Source of the DNA: Candidatus Krumholzibacteriia bacterium
GTDB lineage: Bacteria > Krumholzibacteriota > Krumholzibacteriia > LZORAL124-64-63
Length of the DNA: 12,605 nucleotides
Assembly: GCA_016744275.1 (NCBI GenBank)
Contig: JADGEP010000075.1
Location: 1 to 12,605 of the forward strand
Direction of reading: 5' to 3'
Shown in pieces: positions 1 through 6,691 of this stretch. The notes under the pieces were generated by a model. That model saw nothing but the letters and a program-made list of their open reading frames with translations. It was not told the origin of the DNA and did not search any database. Position 1 is the stretch's first letter. Each line of letters starts with the position of its first letter. Both the position numbers and the translations under genes were made by a program.

Positions 1-1407
1 GCCCGAGACATCGGAGACTTCTTCACGATTCGCCATATCCATGCCCCCGCCATGATGGTCATGGCCGGGCGCGACACCGCCCCCGGTGGGATTCATCATG
101 CTGGGTTGGGCCTGGATCTGCAGCGCGCTGTCGATCTTGAAGTTGCCGCGGGTCACCACTTCATCGCCCTCCATCAGGCCTGATACCACCAGGTAGAAGT
201 CACCCGCACGCGGGCCCAGGGCAACCTGACGGCCTGAAAAAACCGGGCCATCGGGGCCAACGTTTTTCACGTAGACCACAGCCCGGTCTCCGGTCAACAA
301 GGGTGCCGAAGCGGGAATCACCAGAGGCGGCGTGGATATGGATTCATCGGTAACCGGTAAGCCGTCGGTATCCAAAGCAGCTTCAACCTCTCCCACCACC
401 AACATGCCGGGCTTCAGCAAGCCAGCAATGTTGTTCACCGCGACCCGCACTTCGATGGTGCGCGTGCGTTCGTCCAGCACCGGGTTGATGAACAGGATGT
501 CGCCCCCAAATTCACGCCCGGGAAACGCCCGGGTGGTGAAGGTCACGGCCTGGCCCTGACGCAACCAGGGCACGTCCGTTTCAAAGGCTTCCAGGGAGAT
601 CCACACCTGAGACAGGTCGGCAATGGCGTACAACACCGAACCGGTCTTGACATAGGAACCCACCGTGGCCTTGCGCTCCACGACCACGCCGCCCACCGGC
701 GCGGTGACCGACAAATGGTCGCTGATGGCTTGACCGGAAGTGATGTCGCGGATTTGTTTTTCGCCCATGCCCCACAGGCGCAAGCGCGCCATGGCCGCCC
801 GCAGATTGGCAGCCCCACTGCCAGCCAGGGAGCCATTTTCGCGGTTTCGGTCGGCCGCCTGGGCAGCCGCCTGCAACTCGGCCTGGGCGGTGTACAATTC
901 GGGGCTGTAGATTTCGGCCAGCTTCATGCCCGCCGTCACCTCCTGCCCCGTCGCATCAACATAGAGCTTGTCCAGGCGCCCGCCGACGCGAGCGTTAATG
1001 GTGCGGGTGCGGGTCTCGTCGGCCGCCACCTTGCCCACCAGGCGCACACTGCGGGTGACAAAGCGGCGGGTGACCCGCTCGGTCGCCACATCGGCCAGGG
1101 CAGCAGCCGTTTCGGTCAACGCCAGGTCTCCCGGAGCCAATCCGGCCGAGGTGTTTTCTTCCAGTGGAATCAAGTCCATGAAACAGATGGGGCACTGCTG
1201 ATCATTGGACGGCAGGATGATCTGCGGATGCATGGAACAAGTCCATCGCGTGGCTACCTTGTCTTCACCGTGAACATGTTCCCCACCGACAGAATCAGGG
1301 CCACCGCCCCCACGCACCAGAAAACCGCCGGCAAAAGCCACCACCACGATGACCACCACCAGCAGTATTTGCTTACTCAAAGGAGCGGAACTTTTTGGGC
1401 TGGTCAT
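1..1407 (-). CDS. CusB-type RND efflux periplasmic adaptor with heavy-metal-binding domain (partial, C-terminus off the left edge)
   Basis: Periplasmic adaptor (membrane fusion protein) linking an inner-membrane RND pump to an outer-membrane channel, probably for metal cations. The frame is open for 469 codons and leaves the window. Residues 12-31 form one N-terminal hydrophobic anchor. Residues 55-82 are a heavy-metal-binding domain with W-T-C-S-M-H-P and C-P-I-C-F-M-D-L (Cys57, Met59, His60, Cys72, Cys75, Met77). Barrel-sandwich and hairpin segments follow, including GQEVTAGMKLAEIYSPEL (about 153-170), then VTAPVGGVVVERKATVGSYV and a beta-barrel part with LKPGML. His/Met-rich patches lie at 43-47 and 449-458. 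The ATG is 3 nt after the stop of the upstream channel gene, so the two are surely cotranscribed and probably translationally coupled; no strong Shine-Dalgarno is visible. CusB family membership is clear; the metal (Cu, Ag, Zn, Co) cannot be told. Confidence 0.95.
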   Translation of the reverse strand, partial: MTSPKSSAPLSKQILLVVVIVVVAFAGGFLVRGGGGPDSVGGEHVHGEDKVATRWTCSMHPQIILPSNDQQCPICFMDLIPLEENTSAGLAPGDLALTETAAALADVATERVTRRFVTRSVRLVGKVAADETRTRTINARVGGRLDKLYVDATGQEVTAGMKLAEIYSPELYTAQAELQAAAQAADRNRENGSLAGSGAANLRAAMARLRLWGMGEKQIRDITSGQAISDHLSVTAPVGGVVVERKATVGSYVKTGSVLYAIADLSQVWISLEAFETDVPWLRQGQAVTFTTRAFPGREFGGDILFINPVLDERTRTIEVRVAVNNIAGLLKPGMLVVGEVEAALDTDGLPVTDESISTPPLVIPASAPLLTGDRAVVYVKNVGPDGPVFSGRQVALGPRAGDFYLVVSGLMEGDEVVTRGNFKIDSALQIQAQPSMMNPTGGGVAPGHDHHGGGMDMANREEVSDVSG

Positions 1408-1410
1408 GGC

Positions 1411-2811
1411 CTATTCGCTTTCGGTTTTGGTTGCGGAATTGGTTGCAGTATGGGCCCGTGAATTCGGCAAATTGCCAGCAGCCAGGTCATCCATCGATAC
1501 GCCCAGCAGAGCACCCAGATCATTCAGAGCCAGCAGGCGATCAGTGCCCGCCCGCAACAACGCCAACTCCAGGCCCAAATGCATCTGCCGGGCGGCCTGC
1601 AAGTCTTCAAATCCGGCCTGGCCCGATTCATAACTCGCCGTCACCACCGACAAATTCTGCTCACTGCGCGGCAGCAGGGTCTGGCCATAGAGTTCCAGGT
1701 TGCGCCCGGCCTCGCGCCAGGAAAACAGCACATTTTCGAGGTCCCCGGCGAGACGTTGCCGGGTATCAGACAAGCCCGCGCTGGTGGCGCGCAACCTGCT
1801 GGCCGACGCCTTCTGCTGGGCGCCCACCTGTCCGCCCCAAAGCGGCACATTCACCGCGACCCGCGCGATGACAGGATCGCGACCGCTGTCGTCCATTCCC
1901 GCAATGGTGGCCTCGCCGGTCATGATGTAGTCCACACCGAAAGTGAGGTCAGGATAGGAGCGGCGGCCTGCTGCGGCGATGCTGTGGCGCCGGCTTTCCT
2001 GCCGATGCCTCCACGCCGCCAGGGCCGGATTGTTCTCGCCCAAGGTTGCCGCCAGGCTTTCACGTGAGGGCAATACGGCGTGCATCAGCGCCGGAGGCGA
2101 CGCCACAAAACCAGGAGTGGCCCGGTCCGTTTCAAGTCCCGCGGCGATGTTCAACCTGGCCGTCGCCGGCGTCAGTTGATCCCACAATCCGGCCAGACGA
2201 GCATCCAGGCGCCCGATTTCCATCTGTGCATTCAACAGCGAAGCGTACTGACCTTCTCCTGATTCATACCGGGCCCGGGAGTGAATTTCGGTTTGGCGGG
2301 CCAACTCCAAATTGCGTTCTACGATAGCGATTTGTTCCTGCACGAAGCCCAGTTCATACCACGCCAAACGCACTTCACGTTCCACCTGCCAACCCAATCC
2401 GCGCAGGATTTCATGGGCAGCAGCCGCTTCACTGGCAACGCTGTTTTCCCGCGCCGACAGTGTGCCGAACCAGGGAATGCTCTGGCTCACACTGAAAACC
2501 CTTTGCTGCGGACCCACTCGTGTTTCCACCGGAACGACCATCTCGGCCCAGGCCAGTTTCAGGCCCGGCAGGGCGCCAGCCTCACGGGATTTTTCGTGCA
2601 AGACGTCGGCCTCGGCCGACTGGGCGACCAGGCGCGGATTGTGACTGCGCGCCCAGGCCAGATAGTCCGGCAACGCCGGTGCTGCCGGAAATTTGTCCGG
2701 CAAAGGCTGGGCCAGCGCCAATGGCACCGCCAGCAGGACCAACACCGAGGCCACAACCCCGCGGCAAATAACCTGATGCCGGATGTGCAGAGAGAGCATA
2801 TTCTGATCCAT
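1411..2811 (-). CDS. TolC/CusC-type outer-membrane efflux factor
   Basis: Outer-membrane channel subunit of the tripartite efflux system whose adaptor follows it. From this ATG it has 466 residues. A signal peptide (hydrophobic core about 19-34, cleavage near LALA|QP) is followed by two outer-membrane-efflux-protein repeats rich in long helices, with the strand motifs QSIPWFGTLSARE and VNVPLWGGQ, and YESGQAGFEDLQAAR near the end. No lipobox Cys is seen, unlike many CusC proteins. The frame stays open to 2898, but the ATG at 2811 is preferred: it has AAAGG just upstream, places the signal peptide near the N-terminus, and lies downstream of a good sigma-54 promoter that the longer form would swallow. 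The ATG at 2799 is an alternative start. It is the first gene of the operon, 3 nt before the adaptor gene. Confidence 0.92.
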   Translation of the reverse strand: MDQNMLSLHIRHQVICRGVVASVLVLLAVPLALAQPLPDKFPAAPALPDYLAWARSHNPRLVAQSAEADVLHEKSREAGALPGLKLAWAEMVVPVETRVGPQQRVFSVSQSIPWFGTLSARENSVASEAAAAHEILRGLGWQVEREVRLAWYELGFVQEQIAIVERNLELARQTEIHSRARYESGEGQYASLLNAQMEIGRLDARLAGLWDQLTPATARLNIAAGLETDRATPGFVASPPALMHAVLPSRESLAATLGENNPALAAWRHRQESRRHSIAAAGRRSYPDLTFGVDYIMTGEATIAGMDDSGRDPVIARVAVNVPLWGGQVGAQQKASASRLRATSAGLSDTRQRLAGDLENVLFSWREAGRNLELYGQTLLPRSEQNLSVVTASYESGQAGFEDLQAARQMHLGLELALLRAGTDRLLALNDLGALLGVSMDDLAAGNLPNSRAHTATNSATKTESE

Positions 2812-2864
2812 ACCTTTAATGCGGAGACTTTCAAAGAGGGCCGTCTTTCGTTTCAGTAGCCAAA

Positions 2865-2880
2865 TGCAAGAAACGCACCG
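2865..2880 (-). promoter_or_regulatory. Sigma-54 (-24/-12) promoter for the efflux operon
   Basis: Read on the minus strand the site is CGGTGCGTTTCTTGCA. It has GG (2879-2878) and GC (2867-2866) exactly 12 positions apart, the C-G after the -24 element, and the TTGCA of the -12 element; it departs from TGGCACG-N4-TTGCA at three positions. The start of transcription would be near 2854, leaving a leader of about 43 nt before the ATG at 2811. The divergently encoded NtrC-type regulator and the IHF and palindromic sites upstream support it. Confidence 0.72.
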
Positions 2881-2897
2881 CAGGCCTATATCTTGCA

Positions 2898-2910
2898 TAT
2901 CAACGACTTA
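2898..2910 (+). promoter_or_regulatory. IHF binding site (consensus match)
   Basis: TATCAACGACTTA matches the IHF consensus WATCAA-N4-TTR at every defined position. It lies about 45-55 bp upstream of the predicted sigma-54 start site, between the promoter and the paired palindromic sites. That is where IHF commonly bends DNA so that an NtrC-type activator can reach the polymerase. Binding itself is inferred. Confidence 0.6.
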
Positions 2911-2940
2911 CGGGCACAGAGACGGATCTGGAGCAGATTT

Positions 2941-2971
2941 TTGAAGAATATTCTCTAATCCGCTCTAGAAT
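2941..2971 (+). promoter_or_regulatory. Possible sigma-70 promoter for the kinase-regulator operon
   Basis: TTGAAG (2941-2946) and TAGAAT (2966-2971) resemble -35 and -10 elements, but the 19-bp spacer is longer than ideal. If used, transcription would begin near 2978 and the two AGAATATT sites would overlap the promoter core, so the bound regulator could repress its own operon. Weak by sequence alone. Confidence 0.3.
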
Positions 2972-2976
2972 ATTGT
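2945..2976. promoter_or_regulatory. Paired upstream activator sites (AGAATATTCT / AGAATATTGT)
   Basis: AGAATATTCT at 2945-2954 is a perfect 10-bp palindrome, and AGAATATTGT at 2967-2976 is a near copy. Their centres are 22 bp apart, two helical turns, and about 96 and 118 bp upstream of the predicted sigma-54 start. This suits a dimer pair of the NtrC-family regulator encoded at 4211-5593. The assignment to that regulator is an inference from context. Confidence 0.55.
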
Positions 2977-2982
2977 GAAACT

Positions 2983-3008
2983 CTGGACCAAACGAGCCTG
3001 GACCAAAC
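2983..3008 (+). repeat. 11-bp direct repeat in the kinase gene leader
   Basis: CTGGACCAAAC occurs at 2983-2993 and again at 2998-3008, a 15-bp period, just before the ribosome-binding region of the kinase gene. It could be a short slippage duplication or an operator; nothing more is visible. Confidence 0.6.
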
Positions 3009-3041
3009 ACGATTAGGCCACCAACCAAAAGGATCGGCCGC

Positions 3042-4178
3042 ATGAGCTCCCTTGCGGGTCAGAACAACAGCACCATTGTGGAATTTCTGCGGAAATACGG
3101 ACTGGCCCTCTCGATGATCCTCGTCATCAGCGCCCTGCACTACCTGACACCCCATGGCGGGGTCCATGACCACAGCACCCACACCACCTCTTCTCCGTGG
3201 TGGGCCAACCTGCATGGCATCTATCGGCGCTTGTATTATTTCCCGATCATTCTGGCCGCTTTCAGGGGTGGACCGCGCGGCGGCGAATTGGCCGCTTTGC
3301 TGGTCATCGCCCTCTATGTGCCCCACGCCACTGGGCGCATCGGGCACGACCCGGGCTCACCCACGGAAAAGTTTCTGGAGATGGGGCTTTATCTGGGTGT
3401 GGGTATGGTCACGGGTATCCTCGTGGGACGCATCAATGCCGCCCGCCAACGCTTGCAGACAACCGCCGTTGACCTGCAGGCCGCCCTGGATGAAAAAACC
3501 GCCGTGGAAGCGGAGCTGGTGCGTTCGGCAAGGCTGGCAGCGGTGGGGCGTCTTTCGGCCGGATTGGCCCACGAGATCCGCAACCCTCTGGCCAGCATTC
3601 AAGGCTCGGCTGAAGTCCTCGGCGACGACTTTCCGCCCGAACACCCCAAAGGCGGCATGTTCCGCATCATGCTCGAAGAAACCGCGCGCCTGAATCAAGT
3701 ACTGACTCGGTTTCTGGCTTTTGCCCGGGGCGAGCCCGGCGACAGCGCTCCTTTTGATCTGGGAGCTGAGGCCGCAGCCGTGCAACAACTGCTGATCCAC
3801 CAGCCCGACACCGCGCCGGTGAAAATCAGCGGCCCGGACAACTTGATGGCGCTGGGCAATGCGGAACAGATCCGGCAAGTGCTGCTGAATCTGGCGCTCA
3901 ATGCCACGGCAGCGGCTGGTCCTGAAGGTCAAGTCACGCTGCAATGGGAACGCGACGGGGGCTTGGCGGTATGCCGGGTCAGGGATTCGGGGCCCGGATT
4001 TTCCGACGATGCGGCCGCCAATTTTGGAACCCCGTTTTTCTCGACCAAGCAAGGCGGCACCGGACTGGGGCTGGCCACCAGCTTGCGCATCGTCGAAGAT
4101 TTGGGCGGTACTCTCGGCATCGACCCCGAGCACACCAGCGGCGGTGGCATCATCCTGACCTTGGCATTGGCCACCTGA
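3042..4178 (+). CDS. Membrane sensor histidine kinase (NtrB/ZraS-like pairing)
   Basis: Sensor kinase of a two-component pair, 378 residues. Four hydrophobic segments lie at about 20-37, 64-75, 81-95 and 112-129, with the IYRRLYYFPIILAAF block seen in many sigma-54-linked kinases. The first loop (38-58) is rich in His (38, 42, 44, 47, 58), and His95 and His102 lie in the next loop on the same side. A short coiled linker leads to the HisKA box GLAHEIRNPL (phospho-acceptor His177). The ATPase domain follows: N-box with Asn283/Asn287, DSGPGF (315-320), PFFSTK (331-336) and GGTGLGLA (339-346 region). There is no PAS or HAMP domain. AAAAGGA precedes the ATG at a suitable distance. The regulator gene starts 32 nt after the stop. 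The signal is inferred to be a periplasmic metal ion, from the histidines and the efflux neighbours. Confidence 0.93.
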   Translation: MSSLAGQNNSTIVEFLRKYGLALSMILVISALHYLTPHGGVHDHSTHTTSSPWWANLHGIYRRLYYFPIILAAFRGGPRGGELAALLVIALYVPHATGRIGHDPGSPTEKFLEMGLYLGVGMVTGILVGRINAARQRLQTTAVDLQAALDEKTAVEAELVRSARLAAVGRLSAGLAHEIRNPLASIQGSAEVLGDDFPPEHPKGGMFRIMLEETARLNQVLTRFLAFARGEPGDSAPFDLGAEAAAVQQLLIHQPDTAPVKISGPDNLMALGNAEQIRQVLLNLALNATAAAGPEGQVTLQWERDGGLAVCRVRDSGPGFSDDAAANFGTPFFSTKQGGTGLGLATSLRIVEDLGGTLGIDPEHTSGGGIILTLALAT

Positions 4179-4210
4179 ACTGAATCATCAATCCATGGGA
4201 AAGGTTATCC

Positions 4211-5593
4211 ATGTCCCGGATCCTCTTGATCGACGACGACCACAACCTGCGCGAAGTTGTCCGTTTCATCCTGACCGAAGCCGGCCACGAAGTGGTGCCG
4301 GCCGAGAACGGCGAAGAGGGATTGGCAAAAATGGAATGCCTGCCGGATTTGGTGGTATCGGACATCCAGATGCCCGGCATCAATGGCATCGAAGTGCTGC
4401 GCCGCATTCAGGAAACCGACGGCGGAGTCGGCGCCCCTCCGGTGATCATGCTGACCGCCCACGGCACCGTTGAGCAGGCCGTCGAAGCCATGCAATTGGG
4501 CGCTTTCACCTATCTATTGAAGCCCTTTGCCCGGGATGAATTGAAACTCACCGTTGAACAGGCCCTGCGCACCCGCAATCTTGAGCAAGACAACGTGCGC
4601 TTGCGCGGGCTTCTGAAAAGGCGGCACAAGGATACCGGGCTGGTTTATCGGTCGGCCCGCATGAAACAATTCATGGCCGACCTGCGCCAGGCGTCGCCCA
4701 GTGACGCCTCGGTGATGATTGTTGGTGAGAGCGGCACGGGCAAAGAACTGGCCGCGCGGGCCTGCCACGATTTGAGTCCGCGCTGGGACAAGCCATTTGT
4801 CGCGGTCAACTGCGGCGCCATTCCCGGGCAGCTGATGGAATCCGAACTTTTTGGCCACGCCAAGGGCGCCTTCACCGGCGCTGACAGGGCCGCCTTGGGG
4901 AAAATCCGGTCAGCCGAAGGTGGCACTCTCTTTTTGGACGAAGTGGCTGAACTTCCCCTGGACCTGCAACCCAAGTTGTTGCGCGTTCTGGAAACTCATC
5001 AAGTTGACCCCGTGGGCGACAACAATTCGGTGACGGTTGACTTCCGGCTTGTCTGCGCGACTCACCGCAATCTTGAAAAAGAGGTGGCCGAAGGGCGCTT
5101 TCGTGAAGACCTGCTCTACCGGATCAACGTGCTGCAGTTGATGCTACCGCCCCTGCGTGAGCGTCCCGAAGATGTGGCCCTGCTGTGGGACCACTTCACG
5201 CTGCTGCATGCCGGCCAAGCAGTGCCGTCGGAAGCCGCAGTGTTGGCGGAACTGGACGCCCGCCCCTGGCGCGGCAACGTGCGTGAGTTGAAAAACTTGA
5301 ACCAACGCCTGGTCTTGATGCGGCGCGGCGACGCCATCACTCTGGCCGACCTGCACCGGCTGGCCCCCCAGGCCGGATCGGTGGCCCCGGCCACCCCGGA
5401 AACGGCCCAGGAAGAGGGCGGTTTGCCCTTGGGGCCGTTGCCCGAGACCGGTCTTTCGCTGGTGGAACTGGAAAAAGAAGTGATCCGGCGGGCGCTGGCT
5501 CTCTGCGGCGGAAATCGCTCCAAAACGGCGGTCTTTTTGGACATCCCCCGGCACGTGCTCGTCTATCGGATCAGCAAATACGACCTGAGCTAG
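4211..5593 (+). CDS. NtrC-family sigma-54-dependent response regulator
   Basis: Transcription activator of 460 residues with the three standard NtrC parts. The receiver domain (about 1-120) has DDD at 8-10, phospho-acceptor Asp51, Thr82 and Lys104. The AAA+ domain (about 145-365) has Walker A GESGTGKE (172-179), the sigma-54-contacting loop GAFTGA (219-224), Walker B GTLFLDE (238-244) and FREDLLYRINVL near 298-309. A Fis-type helix-turn-helix ends the protein (about 430-460, LCGGNRSKTAVFLDIPRHVL). All motifs are intact, so it should both bind and remodel sigma-54 polymerase. GAAAGG lies 8 nt before the ATG. It sits directly after the kinase gene, and the divergent efflux operon has a sigma-54 promoter with matching upstream sites, making that operon its most likely target. 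Confidence 0.96.
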   Translation: MSRILLIDDDHNLREVVRFILTEAGHEVVPAENGEEGLAKMECLPDLVVSDIQMPGINGIEVLRRIQETDGGVGAPPVIMLTAHGTVEQAVEAMQLGAFTYLLKPFARDELKLTVEQALRTRNLEQDNVRLRGLLKRRHKDTGLVYRSARMKQFMADLRQASPSDASVMIVGESGTGKELAARACHDLSPRWDKPFVAVNCGAIPGQLMESELFGHAKGAFTGADRAALGKIRSAEGGTLFLDEVAELPLDLQPKLLRVLETHQVDPVGDNNSVTVDFRLVCATHRNLEKEVAEGRFREDLLYRINVLQLMLPPLRERPEDVALLWDHFTLLHAGQAVPSEAAVLAELDARPWRGNVRELKNLNQRLVLMRRGDAITLADLHRLAPQAGSVAPATPETAQEEGGLPLGPLPETGLSLVELEKEVIRRALALCGGNRSKTAVFLDIPRHVLVYRISKYDLS

Positions 5594-5610
5594 CCTGAGG
5601 CATCGGCCGG

Positions 5611-5674
5611 GCCTGCTCACATTTGCCCCTATATGCTTGGCCGCCGGCCCGGTTCGGGTTATTATGCCTGCTCA
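5611..5674 (+). repeat. 9-bp direct repeat flanking the CDF promoter
   Basis: GCCTGCTCA is found at 5611-5619 and 5666-5674, 55 bp apart. The first copy lies upstream of the proposed -35 element and the second covers the expected transcription start. It might be a pair of operator half sites, but a 9-bp repeat can arise by chance. Confidence 0.45.
5637..5665 (+). promoter_or_regulatory. Sigma-70-like promoter for the CDF transporter gene
   Basis: TTGGCC (5637-5642, 4 of 6 to consensus) and TATTAT (5660-5665, 5 of 6) are separated by exactly 17 bp. Transcription would start near 5672, about 34 nt before the ATG. It is in the 112-bp gap after the response-regulator gene, which argues that the transporter can be expressed apart from the two-component operon. 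Confidence 0.5.
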
Positions 5675-5705
5675 TTAGCCCCGTAGCCTCTAGCAGGAGA
5701 CTCCC

Positions 5706-6629
5706 ATGGCCCATTCCGGTTCTAAAAAAGTGATCTACGCCGCTCTGGTCGGCAACGCCTTGATTTCAGTGACAAAATTGGGCGCCGCGGCCACCACCGG
5801 CAGTTCGGCCATGTTGTCCGAAGGCATCCATTCGATCGTCGACACCGGCAACCAGGTATTGCTGCTATTGGGCCTTGGACGCTCAACGCGCCAGGCTGAT
5901 CAAGATCACCCTTTTGGCTACGGCAAAGAGATCTACTTCTGGTCCTTCGTCGTCGCCATCCTGATTTTTGCCGTCGGATCTGGCGTTTCGCTGTACGAAG
6001 GCATCCACCGTTTGCTGCATCCCGAACCCATGGGCGATCCCCGAATCAACTACATCGTGCTGGCGCTGGCCTTTGTTTTTGAGGGCGTCGCCTGGGGCAT
6101 GGCCCTGAAGGAATTCCAACTTTCGAAAGGCCGCCTGGGCTACCTGCAGGCTGTCCGGCAAAGTAAGGACCCTGCCACTTTTGTGGTCCTCTTCGAAGAC
6201 ACCGCCGCCATGTTGGGAATCATCGTCGCGTTTTTGGGTATCTGGTTGGGGCACGTCACCGGATTGATCTGGCTGGACGGCGCGGCCTCCGTCGTCATCG
6301 GGCTGATCCTGGGATTGACCGCCTGGTTCCTGGCCGTCGAGACCAAGCACTTGCTCATCGGTGAAGCGGCGGCTCCCGACTGTGTCGCCGGCGTGCGCCA
6401 ATTGGCCACCGCGACTGAAGGCGTCGTCAAGGTCAACGAATTGCTGACCCTGCACATGGGTCCCGAGTTCATTTTGGTGAATCTCAGCCTGGATTTTCAG
6501 GACGACTACACGGCCGACCGCATTGAAGCTGCCGTGGCCCAATTGGAACAGAACATCAAGACAGATTGGCCACTGGTGAAAAAAGTTTTCGCCAAGGCCG
6601 AGGAACGCGGCAGTCTCACGTCTGCGTAA
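5706..6629 (+). CDS. Cation diffusion facilitator, SLC30A9/ZnT9-like subgroup
   Basis: Inner-membrane divalent cation/proton antiporter, 307 residues, the usual length for the family. Six hydrophobic segments can be placed at roughly 9-29, 48-58, 79-98, 115-133, 160-182 and 188-212. The metal site of helix 2 reads SEGIHSIVDTGNQ (His42, Asp46), and helix 5 reads FEDTAAMLG (Glu164, Asp165). That replaces the HxxxD of YiiP and is the pattern I associate with the ZnT9-like branch. DHPFGYGK (67-74) is the conserved loop after helix 2. A C-terminal cytoplasmic domain (about 220-300) is present. The Shine-Dalgarno AGGAG is 7 nt from the ATG. Substrate is probably Zn, Co, Mn or Fe; the sequence does not decide. 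Its place beside the metal-efflux regulator fits metal homeostasis. Confidence 0.93.
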   Translation: MAHSGSKKVIYAALVGNALISVTKLGAAATTGSSAMLSEGIHSIVDTGNQVLLLLGLGRSTRQADQDHPFGYGKEIYFWSFVVAILIFAVGSGVSLYEGIHRLLHPEPMGDPRINYIVLALAFVFEGVAWGMALKEFQLSKGRLGYLQAVRQSKDPATFVVLFEDTAAMLGIIVAFLGIWLGHVTGLIWLDGAASVVIGLILGLTAWFLAVETKHLLIGEAAAPDCVAGVRQLATATEGVVKVNELLTLHMGPEFILVNLSLDFQDDYTADRIEAAVAQLEQNIKTDWPLVKKVFAKAEERGSLTSA

Positions 6630-6631
6630 TT

Positions 6632-6650
6632 TGGGCCGGCGAAAGGCCCA
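6632..6650 (+). other. Short GC-rich hairpin between transporter and amidase genes
   Basis: TGGGCC and GGCCCA form a 6-bp stem around the 7-nt loop GGCGAAA, three bases after the transporter stop. No T-run follows, so it is not a typical intrinsic terminator. It may stabilise the 3' end or reduce read-through into the amidase gene. Confidence 0.4.
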
Positions 6651-6677
6651 CCGATTGAGACGGAACGAAACACCGGC

Positions 6678-6683
6678 AAGGAG
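6678..6683 (+). promoter_or_regulatory. Shine-Dalgarno site that points to a non-ATG start
   Basis: AAGGAG is the only strong ribosome-binding site before the amidase frame. It lies 8 nt before ATT (6692) and 5 nt before ATC (6689). The frame has an in-frame TGA at 6656-6658 and no ATG, GTG or TTG between that and TTG at 6722, which is too far from this site. Confidence 0.65.
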
Positions 6684-6691
6684 CCGACATC

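Noticed and set aside
2812..2898. Longer N-terminus for the outer-membrane channel protein, starting at 2898
   Set aside because: It would put 29 residues before a normal signal peptide and would cover the sigma-54 promoter and the edge of the IHF site. No good ribosome-binding site was seen there.
3357..4133. Long minus-strand open frame opposite the kinase gene
   Set aside because: The plus strand holds every kinase motif in order; the antisense frame has no recognisable domain.
5605..5652. Inverted repeat CCGGGCC/GGCCCGG after the response-regulator gene as a terminator
   Set aside because: The loop is 32 nt and no T-run follows; the second arm lies in the spacer of the likely CDF promoter.
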